Shown piece after piece: positions 1 through 6,532 of a stretch of DNA of 7,872 nucleotides (its first letter is position 1; the number at the start of each line of letters is the position of its first letter). The notes beneath the pieces are model-generated. The model saw only the letters and a list, made by a program, of their open reading frames with translations, made no database searches and was not told the DNA's origin. The stretch comes from an uncultured Burkholderiales bacterium (GTDB lineage Bacteria > Pseudomonadota > Gammaproteobacteria > Burkholderiales > Burkholderiaceae_F), in contig CAIQGU010000525.1 in the NCBI GenBank assembly GCA_903871435.1, positions 1 to 7,872 of the forward strand, in the 5' to 3' direction. The translations under genes were made by a program, and so were the position numbers.

Positions 1-494
1 ATGGCGTCGACGCCGTAATCCTCGAACTTGGTCGCCAGATCGATGACATCGTGGCCGGTGAGCTTGCTCCAGCCGTCGGTGGCAACCTTGCCGTCCTTGG
101 CGTCGAGTGCGACGATCACGTGCCCGCCGAAGGCGCTGCAGGCATCGTGCAGGAAGCCGGGGTTCTTGACGGCCGCGGTGCCGATCACCACGAAAGCTAC
201 GCCATCATCGATGAAGCGCTCGATGGTGTCGAGATCGCGCAGCCCGCCGCCCAGTTGCACGGCGATGTCGGGGCCGACGGCCTTGACGATGCGACGGATG
301 GCCTGCTCATTCACGGGCTTGCCGGAACGGGCACCGTTGAGGTCCACGATATGCAGCCGCGTGGCGCCCAGATCTACCCATTGCCGCGCCATGGCAACGG
401 GGTCTTCGGAAAACACGGTGGCATCGTTCATATCGCCCTGCCGCAGGCGAACGCAGTGCCCGTCCTTAAGATCGATTGCGGGGATCAGCAGCAT
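1..494 (-). CDS. hisA: HisA, ProFAR isomerase (partial, C-terminal part beyond window)
   Basis: This is the N-terminal 164 codons of phosphoribosylformimino-5-aminoimidazole carboxamide ribotide isomerase, the cytoplasmic TIM-barrel enzyme that converts ProFAR to PRFAR in histidine synthesis. The family is about 245 residues long, so roughly the last third lies beyond position 1. The start reads [17 protein letters not shown], with the predicted catalytic Asp at residue 8 and a phosphate-binding LGGGLRD at 81-87. The second predicted catalytic Asp is residue 131, in VALDAKDG. The ATG at 492-494 fits the family start, and there is no alternative start codon in frame in the nearby upstream sequence. 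No convincing Shine-Dalgarno sequence precedes it; the bases before it are pyrimidine-rich. It lies 67 bases after hisH, the longest gap in this his cluster. HisF, which shares the same fold and uses the product, would be the expected next gene past the left edge. Identification is very secure. Confidence 0.97.
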   Translation of the reverse strand, partial: MLLIPAIDLKDGHCVRLRQGDMNDATVFSEDPVAMARQWVDLGATRLHIVDLNGARSGKPVNEQAIRRIVKAVGPDIAVQLGGGLRDLDTIERFIDDGVAFVVIGTAAVKNPGFLHDACSAFGGHVIVALDAKDGKVATDGWSKLTGHDVIDLATKFEDYGVDA

Positions 495-561
495 GGGATT
501 TAAAGTCGAGGGCGAAGGCGGGACGTTGGGTGGGGGCCGCGGGGCGCAGTATGGCGGCCGG
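495..561 (-). other. hisH-hisA spacer, cytosine-rich leader
   Basis: This 67-base spacer is the longest noncoding stretch in the window. Read in the direction of transcription it is 36 C, 12 G and the rest A/U by direct count. It ends in an A/U-rich stretch (CUUUAAAUCCC) immediately before the hisA ATG. There is no purine-rich Shine-Dalgarno sequence. I see no open reading frame, no stem followed by a U-tract, and no recognisable riboswitch. It may be a simple spacer, an unstructured ribosome-loading region, or a Rho-loading region; the sequence does not decide between these. Confidence 0.55.
520..544 (+). other. Putative G-quadruplex motif (template strand)
   Basis: Four G-runs lie on the plus strand with short loops: GGG at 520-522, GGG at 528-530, GGGGG at 532-536 and GGGG at 541-544. 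The loops are 5, 1 and 4 bases long. This fits the usual pattern of four G-runs of at least three with loops of 1-7. The plus strand is the template for his transcription, so the structure would form in DNA and not in the his mRNA; the mRNA carries the complementary C-runs. In high-GC DNA such motifs also occur by chance. Confidence 0.5.
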
Positions 562-1188
562 TCACGGGTTCCAGGTCACGAAATTTTCGTAGAGTCTCAG
601 TCCGGCTGCAGCGCTTTTCTCGGGATGGAACTGCACGGCGAAAATATTATCTTGGGCAACGGCGCAGGTAAAGGAGCCGCCGTAATCCGCCCGCCCGGCG
701 ATCAGGCCCGGGGCATCCGTTTCGACATGGTAACTGTGTACGAAATAGAAGTAACTGTCATCCTCAATGCCAGCCCATAAAGCATGGGGCCGGGCCTGCC
801 GCACGCGGTTCCACCCCATGTGTGGAATCTTGCGCCGGCGGCCCTGTTCGTCCATGGTAGTCCTAAACCGGACAACGCGCCCGGGAAACAGGCCCAGGCC
901 GGACACGCCGCCCTCCTCCGACGCGCCGAAGAGCATCTGTTCGCCAATGCAGACGGCAAGGATAGGCTTGGAAGCCGCAGCACGGCGCAGGGACGGCTCC
1001 AGGCCGGACGCCGCCAGGTTGCGCATGCAATCGGGCATGGCGCCCTGGCCCGGGAGTACAACCCGCTCGGCCGCGTCGATCACCGCCGGATCCTGCGTGA
1101 TGCTGGCATCCACCCCGGGGGCGACGCGGGCCAGTGCCTGCGCCACCGATCGCAGGTTGCCCATGCCGAAGTCGGCGATGGCAATCAC
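562..1188 (-). CDS. hisH: HisH, glutamine amidotransferase subunit of IGP synthase
   Basis: HisH is the class I glutaminase subunit of imidazole glycerol phosphate synthase. It hydrolyses glutamine and passes ammonia to HisF, which makes IGP and AICAR from PRFAR. The protein is 208 residues, normal for the family. The catalytic triad is visible: nucleophile Cys80 in VCIGEQM, and His188 and Glu190 in VQFHPEKS. Other typical segments are FGMGNL at 7-12, PGQGAMPDC at 46-54 and HMGWN at 123-127. The chosen start is GTG at 1186-1188, which gives the family-like N-terminus (M)[10 protein letters not shown]. The next in-frame ATG upstream, at 1293, lies deep inside hisB and would add a tail unlike the family. 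The gene begins 2 bases after the hisB stop. A weak AAAGGC sits about 11 bases upstream, so translation probably relies on ribosomes finishing hisB. The partner HisF is not in the window. Confidence 0.96.
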   Translation of the reverse strand: MIAIADFGMGNLRSVAQALARVAPGVDASITQDPAVIDAAERVVLPGQGAMPDCMRNLAASGLEPSLRRAAASKPILAVCIGEQMLFGASEEGGVSGLGLFPGRVVRFRTTMDEQGRRRKIPHMGWNRVRQARPHALWAGIEDDSYFYFVHSYHVETDAPGLIAGRADYGGSFTCAVAQDNIFAVQFHPEKSAAAGLRLYENFVTWNP

Positions 1189-1190
1189 CG

Positions 1191-1838
1191 CTACAACGCG
1201 CCTTTGGTACTGGGTATGACCCCGGCGGCACGGGGATCGACTTCCAGCGCCGCGCGCAACGCGCGGGCGAAGGCCTTGAAAACCGTCTCGCATTGGTGAT
1301 GCGCGTTGTCGCCGCGCAGATTGTCGACATGCAGCGTCACCAGGGCGTGGTTGACGAAACCCTGGAAGAATTCATGGGCCAGTTCCACGTCGAAATTGCC
1401 GATGGTCGACCGCGTGAACGGTACGTGCCACTGCAAACCCGGACGCCCGGAAAAATCCACTACGACCCGCGTCAGCGCTTCGTCCAGCGGTACGTAGGCA
1501 TGACCGAAGCGGCGTATGCCTTGCTTGTCGCCGGCTGCCGCCGCCACGGCGCGGCCCAGGGTTATGCCCACGTCCTCGACCGTGTGGTGACCGTCGATGT
1601 GCAGGTCGCCGGCCGCCTCGACGACCAGGTCGATGGCGCCATGGCGCGCTATCTGGTCGAGCATGTGGTCGAAGAAGCCTATGCCCGTGGCGACCGTGCA
1701 GGTGCCGGTGCCGTCGAGATCGACCGCCACCCGGATGCGCGTCTCCTTCGTTTCACGGACGATTTCCGCCACACGCCGCGCAGTACCCGTCTTTGCCGCG
1801 GGTCCCGGCGCACTACCCGGCTTGGTTTCTGCCGTCAT
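1191..1838 (-). CDS. hisB: HisB, imidazoleglycerol-phosphate dehydratase (monofunctional)
   Basis: HisB removes water from imidazole glycerol phosphate to give imidazole acetol phosphate; the family uses Mn ions bound by histidine-rich motifs. The 215-residue protein has only the dehydratase domain, without the N-terminal phosphatase domain found in enteric HisB. Visible motifs are [13 protein letters not shown] at 55-67, the metal-binding HHTVED at 84-89, SGRPGL at 130-135, NAHHQCE at 178-184 and the C-terminal IPSTKG at 208-213. The ATG at 1836-1838 has a strong Shine-Dalgarno (GAGGA, 7 bases away) that overlaps the hisC stop. This start gives about 20 extra residues rich in Ala, Pro, Gly and Thr before the conserved part, which begins near ETKETRI. 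A GTG at 1770-1772 would give a 193-residue protein closer to a usual start but has no ribosome site. The hisB stop is 2 bases before hisH. Confidence 0.96.
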   Translation of the reverse strand: MTAETKPGSAPGPAAKTGTARRVAEIVRETKETRIRVAVDLDGTGTCTVATGIGFFDHMLDQIARHGAIDLVVEAAGDLHIDGHHTVEDVGITLGRAVAAAAGDKQGIRRFGHAYVPLDEALTRVVVDFSGRPGLQWHVPFTRSTIGNFDVELAHEFFQGFVNHALVTLHVDNLRGDNAHHQCETVFKAFARALRAALEVDPRAAGVIPSTKGAL

Positions 1839-1845
1839 GGAATAT

Positions 1846-1851
1846 TCCTCA
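1846..1851 (-). promoter_or_regulatory. hisB ribosome binding site overlapping hisC stop
   Basis: In the transcript this reads TGAGGA, 7 bases before the hisB ATG. Its first three bases are the hisC stop codon. Ribosomes ending hisC are therefore placed directly on the hisB start, and the site supports the ATG at 1838 over the downstream GTG. Confidence 0.75.
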
Positions 1852-2937
1852 GATGCCCGACGCAAGCGCCTGGAAAAAAAGCGCGTTTTCGTTTTCCGTG
1901 CCAACCGTGATGCGCAGGCAACCCTGCAGCAAGGGGTGGGCCGCTGACACATCCTTGACCAGAATACCCTGCTGCCGGAGCGCTGCAAACACCCGCGGCG
2001 CATCGCCGACCCGCAGCAGGAAGAAATTTGCATCCGAATCGAAAACCGTCACGTCGGAGCGGTTGGCGGCCCATTGCCGCAGGCGGGCAATCAGAGCGGC
2101 GCGGCTCGCGCGGATGGCCGCTGCCTGTTGGTCAAGGACGGCGATGTGGTCGAACAGAAAATCCACCGCGCCCAGGGTAAGGCTGTTGACGTTGAAAGGC
2201 GGGCGAATCTTGTCGAACTCGTGGATGAGTTCGGGTGCGCCGCAAAGGTAACCCAGGCGTACCCCGGCCAGCCCCAGTTTCGAGAGCGTGCGCAGCACGA
2301 GCAGGTTGGGCCGGCGCGGCAGTTCGCCGATCCAGGTCTGCCGGGCAAAGGGCAGGTAGGCTTCATCGACCACCACGATGCCGGGCGCCGCATCCAGTAT
2401 GGCGTCAATGGCGGCGCGGTCGAAACTGTTACCCGTGGGGTTGTTGGGATAGGCCAGAAAGACGACGGCCGGACGGTGAACCTGCAGGGCGGACAGGAAG
2501 GCCGGCAGATCCAGGGAGAAATCCGGCCGCAGGTCGACCGAAACGAAACGGCAGCGGTCCTGGGCGGCGATCAACCGGTACATGGAAAAGCCGGGCCAGG
2601 GTGACAGCACGGTGGTTTCCGGGCCCGCACAGGCCTGGATCACCAGATGGATCAGTTCATCCGACCCGTTGCCCAGCAGCAGCCCGCTGCCCGGCGGCAG
2701 CCCGGCCTGGGCGGCGAGGCGGCGCTTGAATGCCGCCGGCTCACCCGGCGGGTAGCGGTTCAGCGCCAGCGTACCCAGGTGCTGGCCCAGTGCCCGCGCC
2801 AGTTCGGTCGGCAGCGGGTAGGGGTTTTCCATCAGGTCCAGCTTGATCAAGCCATCGGCAGCAACGACCGGATAGGCATGCTGATCGCGGATGTCCTGGC
2901 GGATCGCTCCCAGCGGTACGGCGGGGGCGACGCTCAT
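1849..2937 (-). CDS. hisC: HisC, histidinol-phosphate aminotransferase
   Basis: HisC is a PLP enzyme of fold type I, subgroup class I/II. It transfers an amino group from glutamate to imidazole acetol phosphate to make histidinol phosphate. The 362 residues are the usual length. The N-terminal part holds LMENPYPLP at 35-43 and the PLP phosphate region GNGSDELI at 89-96. Next come YPNNPTG at 163-169 and DEAY at 191-194, whose Asp pairs with the PLP pyridine. The Schiff-base lysine is Lys220 in [15 protein letters not shown], with Arg227 in the same segment. The substrate-carboxylate arginine is probably Arg342 in LRITVGT. The ATG overlaps the hisD stop by 4 bases (ATGA), and no clear Shine-Dalgarno is seen, so translation is probably coupled to hisD. 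Related aminotransferases such as Cobc or aromatic aminotransferases are less likely given the location within the his cluster. Confidence 0.97.
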   Translation of the reverse strand: MSVAPAVPLGAIRQDIRDQHAYPVVAADGLIKLDLMENPYPLPTELARALGQHLGTLALNRYPPGEPAAFKRRLAAQAGLPPGSGLLLGNGSDELIHLVIQACAGPETTVLSPWPGFSMYRLIAAQDRCRFVSVDLRPDFSLDLPAFLSALQVHRPAVVFLAYPNNPTGNSFDRAAIDAILDAAPGIVVVDEAYLPFARQTWIGELPRRPNLLVLRTLSKLGLAGVRLGYLCGAPELIHEFDKIRPPFNVNSLTLGAVDFLFDHIAVLDQQAAAIRASRAALIARLRQWAANRSDVTVFDSDANFFLLRVGDAPRVFAALRQQGILVKDVSAAHPLLQGCLRITVGTENENALFFQALASGI

Positions 2938-4271
2938 GCCGCAGTACCCGGCGCAGGCGCACCGGCGAGCATGCGCATTTCAGCGCTGCGGGCATGTGCC
3001 ACCAGGCCTTCGCCGCGCGCCAGGCGCGACGCGGTAGCGCCCAGGGTGCGTGCGCCGGCCGCCGAGACCTCCAGCACGCTGCTGCGCTTCTGGAAATCGG
3101 CCACGCCCAGCGGCGAGGAAAACCGCGCGGTGCGCGACGTGGGCAGGACGTGATTAGGCCCGGCGCAATAATCGCCCAGGGATTCGCTAGTGCTGGGTCC
3201 GAGGAAGATCGATCCGGCATGACGTATCAGCGGCAGCCAGCGGCGCGCGTCACGCGTGGAAATTTCCAGGTGTTCGGGGGCAATGCGGTTGGCGATGGCG
3301 CACGCCTGCTCCAGGTCGCGCACGAGCACCAGGGCGGCCCGGTTGGCGAGCGAGGTTTCGATGATCTGGCGGCGCGGCATGGAGGGCAGCAGGCGGCCGA
3401 TGGCGCTGGCAACGGCATCGATGAAAGCGGCATCCGGGGTGAGGAGTATGGCCTGGGCCATCTCGTCGTGTTCGGCCTGCGAGAACAGGTCCATGGCGAT
3501 CCATTCCGGGTCGGTATGGCCATCACAGATGATGAGGATCTCGCTAGGCCCCGCGATCATGTCGATGCCCACGGTGCCGAACACCCGGCGCTTGGCCGCC
3601 GCAACGTAGGCGTTTCCAGGGCCGACGATCTTGTCCACGGCGGGTATCGTGGCCGTGCCATACGCCAGCGCCGCCACGGCCTGGGCCCCGCCCACGGCGA
3701 AGGCTCGGGTGACCCCCGCCAGAGCCGCTGCGGCCATGACCAGCGGATTGCGCGCGCCGTCGGGCGTGGGTGCCACCATCACGATTTCGCTCACGCCTGC
3801 CACCTGGGCGGGTATGGCGTTCATCAGCACCGAAGACGGGTAGGACGCCTTGCCGCCAGGCACATAGATACCGACGCGGTCCAGTGGCGTGATGCGCATG
3901 CCCAGGGTGGTGCCATCGGCCTCGGCCACCGACCAGTCACGGGCACGGCCGTTTTCATGAAAGCTGCGGATGCGCTGCGCCGCCACCTCGAGGGCATTAC
4001 GGTCATCGATGGGCAGGGACTCGAGCGCGGCGCGCATCTGCGCCGCGGGAATTTCCAGTTCGGCCACGCTGCCAGCAGTGATCCGGTCAAAGCGCGCGCT
4101 GTATTCCAGCACGGCGGCATCGCCCCGGCGGCGCACGTCGTCCAGGATGGCTTCGACCTGGGCGTCGATGGCACGGTCGGGCGCACCATCGACGCTGGTC
4201 AACCGTGCCAGCGCGGCATCAAAACCGGGGGCGGCCGCATCGAGCCGGGCGATGTTCAAGGGGACGGTCAT
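2934..4271 (-). CDS. hisD: HisD, histidinol dehydrogenase
   Basis: HisD carries out the last two steps of histidine synthesis, oxidising L-histidinol through histidinal to histidine with two NAD+ and one bound zinc. The protein is 445 residues, slightly longer than typical (about 430), with an Ala/Pro tail after residue 437. Conserved segments are [19 protein letters not shown] at 133-151, [17 protein letters not shown] at 212-228 and DMIAGPSEI at 237-245. By comparison with the E. coli enzyme, the zinc ligands should be Gln265 and His268 (SQAEHD), Asp367 (GDYCAGPNH) and His426 ([10 protein letters not shown]). The acid/base pair should be Glu333 and His334 (APEHLE). All are present, so the enzyme looks active. 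The ATG overlaps the hisG stop by 4 bases, with a modest GAAGG site a few bases upstream inside hisG. Its own stop overlaps the hisC start by 4 bases. Confidence 0.98.
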   Translation of the reverse strand: MTVPLNIARLDAAAPGFDAALARLTSVDGAPDRAIDAQVEAILDDVRRRGDAAVLEYSARFDRITAGSVAELEIPAAQMRAALESLPIDDRNALEVAAQRIRSFHENGRARDWSVAEADGTTLGMRITPLDRVGIYVPGGKASYPSSVLMNAIPAQVAGVSEIVMVAPTPDGARNPLVMAAAALAGVTRAFAVGGAQAVAALAYGTATIPAVDKIVGPGNAYVAAAKRRVFGTVGIDMIAGPSEILIICDGHTDPEWIAMDLFSQAEHDEMAQAILLTPDAAFIDAVASAIGRLLPSMPRRQIIETSLANRAALVLVRDLEQACAIANRIAPEHLEISTRDARRWLPLIRHAGSIFLGPSTSESLGDYCAGPNHVLPTSRTARFSSPLGVADFQKRSSVLEVSAAGARTLGATASRLARGEGLVAHARSAEMRMLAGAPAPGTAA

Positions 4272-4945
4272 GCCGCGCCTTCGGACACTGCGGGCGCGCG
4301 CGAACCGCTGACCACGACCGCCCCGCCGATGGCCGTGATGAGTGCGGCCAGGCGTTCGCGGCCCGTTTTGTAGGCGGCCTGGTTGACGATGAGGCGCGAG
4401 CTGATGGGGATGATCTGCTCGACCTCGTGCAGGTTATTGGCCTTGAGCGTGGCGCCGCTCGACACGAGGTCGACGATGGCGTCGGCCAGTCCGGCCAGCG
4501 GGGCCAGTTCCATGGAGCCGTAGAGTTTTATCAGGTCGACATGCACGCCCTTGCGGGCAAAAAAGTCGCGTGCGCCCTGCACGTATTTGGTGGCCACGCG
4601 CAAGCGCGCGCCGCGGCGCACGGCGCCCGCATAATCGAAACCGACCGGCGCGGCCACGCAAAGCCGGCAGCGGCCGATTCCCAGGTCAACCGGTTGGTAG
4701 ATGCCCCCGCCGCCGTGTTCCATGAGAATGTCCGCCCCGGCGATACCCAGTTCCGCCGCGCCATATTGCACATAGGTGGGCACATCCGAGGCGCGGACGA
4801 TGACCAGGCGCACGTCCGGCACGCTGGTGCCGATGATGAGTTTGCGCGTGGCCTCGGGGGGTTCATCGGGGACGATGCCGGCCCGCGCCAGCAGCGGCAG
4901 CGCTTCCTCGAAGATGCGGCCCTTGGGCAGCGCCAGGGTGATCAT
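4268..4945 (-). CDS. hisG: HisG, ATP phosphoribosyltransferase (short form)
   Basis: HisG joins ATP and PRPP to form phosphoribosyl-ATP, the committed and feedback-controlled step of histidine synthesis. The 225-residue protein is the short form: it ends soon after the catalytic domain and lacks the roughly 80-residue C-terminal regulatory domain of the long form. Short HisG enzymes work with the HisRS-like subunit HisZ, which is not encoded here. Visible motifs are the N-terminal [13 protein letters not shown] at 4-16, [20 protein letters not shown] at 51-70 and the PRPP-binding [14 protein letters not shown] at 159-172. I chose the ATG at 4943-4945 because it matches the family start and follows TGAGG by 8 bases. 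The upstream in-frame ATG at 5044 would overlap murA by 89 bases and add an atypical tail. The start lies 10 bases after the murA stop, leaving no room for a his leader peptide. The last dozen residues are an Ala/Pro/Ser-rich tail. Confidence 0.97.
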   Translation of the reverse strand: MITLALPKGRIFEEALPLLARAGIVPDEPPEATRKLIIGTSVPDVRLVIVRASDVPTYVQYGAAELGIAGADILMEHGGGGIYQPVDLGIGRCRLCVAAPVGFDYAGAVRRGARLRVATKYVQGARDFFARKGVHVDLIKLYGSMELAPLAGLADAIVDLVSSGATLKANNLHEVEQIIPISSRLIVNQAAYKTGRERLAALITAIGGAVVVSGSRAPAVSEGAA

Positions 4946-4953
4946 GGTGCGCG

Positions 4954-4958
4954 CCTCA
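4954..4958 (-). promoter_or_regulatory. hisG ribosome binding site overlapping murA stop
   Basis: In the transcript TGAGG lies 8 bases before the hisG ATG, and its TGA is the murA stop codon. It supports the short start for hisG and suggests that hisG translation follows murA translation on the same mRNA. Confidence 0.7.
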
Positions 4959-6215
4959 CCGTACACGCTCGATGCGCGCGCCCAGTGACGCGAGCCTGCG
5001 CTCCATCTCCTCGTAGCCACGGTCGAGGTGATAGGTGCGTTCAACGGTGGTCTGGCCCCGCGCCACCAGGCCGGCGATGACCAGGCTGGCAGAGGCCCGC
5101 AGGTCGGTGGCCATCACCGTGGCGCCGGAGAGGTGGTCGATGCCGCGCACGATGGCGGTGTGCCCGTCGATATCGATGCTGGCGCCCAGGCGCTGCAACT
5201 CAAGCACGTGCATGAAGCGGTTTTCGAAGATATTTTCCGTGATGCGCGCAACGCCGTCGGCGATGCAGTTGAGGGCCAGGAATTGCGCCTGGGCGTCGGT
5301 GGGGAAGGCCGGGTAGGGTTCGGTGCGCAGGCTGACCGCGCGTGGCCGCTGGTCCATGCGCAGGCGGATGGTATCCGCAGCCGTCTCGATGCGGGCGCCG
5401 GCTTCGCGCAGCTTGTCCAGCACGGCATCAAGCGTATCGGGCGCAGTGCCTTCAAGGGTGATATCGCCACCGGCTGCCGCGGCGGCAACGAGGAAAGTGG
5501 CGGTCTCGATGCGGTCGGGCATGATGCGGTGCGTGGCGCCATGCAGCCGCTCCACGCCCTCGATGACGATGCGGTCGGTGCCGGCGCCGCGCACCCGGGC
5601 GCCCATGGCGTTGAGGCAGGCTGCCAGGTCGGCGACCTCGGGCTCGCGCGCCGCATTCTCGATGATGGTTTCGCCATCGGCCAGGGTCGCCGCCATCATG
5701 AGGTTTTCAGTGCCGGTTACCGTCACCATGTCGGTGACGATGCGCGCGCCGCGCAGCCGCCCGGCGCCGCTGCGCCGCGCGACGATATAGCCCTGCTCGA
5801 TGGTGAGCTCGGCGCCCAGTGCCTGCAGGCCCTTCAGATGCTGGTCAACCGGCCGGGCGCCAATGGCGCAGCCGCCGGGCAGGCTGACGCGTGCCGAACC
5901 TTCGCGGGCCAGCAAGGGCCCCAGCACGAGTATTGCGGCACGCATGGTCTTGACGAGATCGTAGGGCGCTTCCACCGAACCGAGGCGGGCGGCACGCAGC
6001 GCGTAGGACTGCCCGTCACGCTCGACGGCAACGCCCAGACCGGCCAGCAGGCGCCCCATGGTGGCCGTATCGGCGAGGCGTGCGACGTTGTCCAGGCGCA
6101 GTTCTTCGCTGGTCAGCAGGGCCGCCGCCATGATGGGCAGGGCGGCGTTCTTGGCGCCTGCAACCCGCAGATTGCCGGAGAGCCGATGTCCGCCCTCGAT
6201 GCGAAGCTTGTCCAT
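4956..6215 (-). CDS. murA: MurA, UDP-GlcNAc 1-carboxyvinyltransferase
   Basis: MurA transfers enolpyruvate from PEP to UDP-N-acetylglucosamine, the first committed step of peptidoglycan synthesis in the cytoplasm. The 419 residues match the family length, with two inside-out alpha/beta barrels. Visible active-site features are Lys22 in GAKNAALP, the mobile loop [15 protein letters not shown] at 113-127 with catalytic Cys116 (the fosfomycin target), and the conserved Asp306 in [19 protein letters not shown] at 165-176 and [11 protein letters not shown] at 327-337 are also typical, as is the C-terminal YHLDRGYE with Arg399. Having Cys at 116 rather than Asp predicts an enzyme that fosfomycin can inactivate. 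The ATG at 6213-6215 is preceded by GGGA at a 5-base spacing. It follows bolA by 44 bases and is linked to hisG by a 10-base gap, so murA and the his genes probably share a transcript. Confidence 0.98.
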   Translation of the reverse strand: MDKLRIEGGHRLSGNLRVAGAKNAALPIMAAALLTSEELRLDNVARLADTATMGRLLAGLGVAVERDGQSYALRAARLGSVEAPYDLVKTMRAAILVLGPLLAREGSARVSLPGGCAIGARPVDQHLKGLQALGAELTIEQGYIVARRSGAGRLRGARIVTDMVTVTGTENLMMAATLADGETIIENAAREPEVADLAACLNAMGARVRGAGTDRIVIEGVERLHGATHRIMPDRIETATFLVAAAAAGGDITLEGTAPDTLDAVLDKLREAGARIETAADTIRLRMDQRPRAVSLRTEPYPAFPTDAQAQFLALNCIADGVARITENIFENRFMHVLELQRLGASIDIDGHTAIVRGIDHLSGATVMATDLRASASLVIAGLVARGQTTVERTYHLDRGYEEMERRLASLGARIERVR

Positions 6216-6218
6216 GAA

Positions 6219-6234
6219 ATTCCCGTAGTGGAAT
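6219..6234 (-). repeat. Short inverted repeat covering the murA ribosome site
   Basis: ATTCC and GGAAT form a 5-base inverted repeat separated by 6 bases, directly before the murA start. In the mRNA the second arm overlaps the GGGA Shine-Dalgarno of murA. The stem is short and A/U-containing, so it would be weak, and chance is a fair explanation. Confidence 0.3.
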
Positions 6235-6243
6235 CGGTTCGAT

Positions 6244-6260
6244 GGCCGGCGCTGCCGGCC
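6244..6260 (-). repeat. GC-only hairpin just after bolA
   Basis: GGCCGGC and GCCGGCC form a perfect 7-base, all-GC inverted repeat with a 3-base loop. In the transcript the stem starts at the last base of the bolA TAG stop. No U-tract follows (AUCGAACC), so it is not a standard intrinsic terminator. It could protect the 3' end of an upstream mRNA, slow ribosomes or polymerase, or be a by-product of high GC content. Confidence 0.6.
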
Positions 6261-6532
6261 TAGCGGCTGCCGGCGGCCGGCGCGGCCCCCGCAGCGGCCA
6301 GTTCCTCGGGCGTGACCGTGCGCATCGACAGGGCGTGGATTTCCTGGCGCATGCGATCACCCAGGGCTCCGTACACCAGCCGGTGTCGTTCGATACGCGC
6401 CAGACCGGCGAAGCGGCTGCTGACGATGAGGGCGTTCCAGTGGTGGCCGTCGCCGTCGACCTCCAGGCGTTCGCAGGCTAGGCCCTGGGCAATGGCGGCA
6501 CGGATCGATTCGGAAGTTGGCATGGTGCTCAT
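6260..6532 (-). CDS. ibaG: BolA/IbaG-family protein (YrbA type)
   Basis: This small cytoplasmic protein of 90 residues belongs to the BolA family. Such proteins partner monothiol glutaredoxins in binding and handling [2Fe-2S] clusters and, in E. coli, influence acid stress and shape. Visible family features are [16 protein letters not shown] at 23-38 with His30/His31, the [13 protein letters not shown] segment at 49-61, and the invariant His66 in [14 protein letters not shown], the expected cluster ligand. The sequence and its place just before murA match IbaG (YrbA) better than BolA itself. The start ATG at 6530-6532 overlaps the permease stop by 4 bases (ATGA). A second in-frame ATG at 6521-6523 would remove three residues, and neither start has a clear Shine-Dalgarno sequence. 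The C-terminal dozen residues are Ala-rich and probably disordered. The family call is firm; the choice of IbaG over other BolA members is an inference from context. Confidence 0.92.
   Translation of the reverse strand: MSTMPTSESIRAAIAQGLACERLEVDGDGHHWNALIVSSRFAGLARIERHRLVYGALGDRMRQEIHALSMRTVTPEELAAAGAAPAAGSR

Noticed and set aside
495..561. Riboswitch or histidine attenuator before hisA
   Set aside because: No run of His codons, no leader reading frame and no terminator stem are present, and 67 bases is too short for the known riboswitch classes I considered.
562..1293. A longer 243-residue version of HisH starting at 1293
   Set aside because: The extra 35 residues are hisB read out of frame. 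The family start is [10 protein letters not shown], reached from the GTG at 1188.
2994..4373. A 459-codon open frame on the plus strand, antisense to hisD
   Set aside because: It lies wholly opposite hisD and the hisG end, its product is low-complexity with many Gly, Arg, His and Ala and no recognisable family motif, and hisD carries every catalytic residue. Long antisense frames are common in high-GC genes.
4268..5044. A 258-residue version of HisG starting at 5044
   Set aside because: It would overlap the end of murA by 89 bases and add a tail before the conserved [10 protein letters not shown] start, which has its own ribosome site.
6244..6260. Rho-independent terminator after bolA
   Set aside because: The GC stem is good, but the following RNA is AUCGAACC with no U-run, so a standard intrinsic terminator is not supported.
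5028..6263. A 411-codon open frame on the plus strand, antisense to murA
   Set aside because: It mirrors murA, which is complete and convincing. The translated product resembles no family I know and has the Gly/Ala/His/Gln-rich look of a shadow frame.
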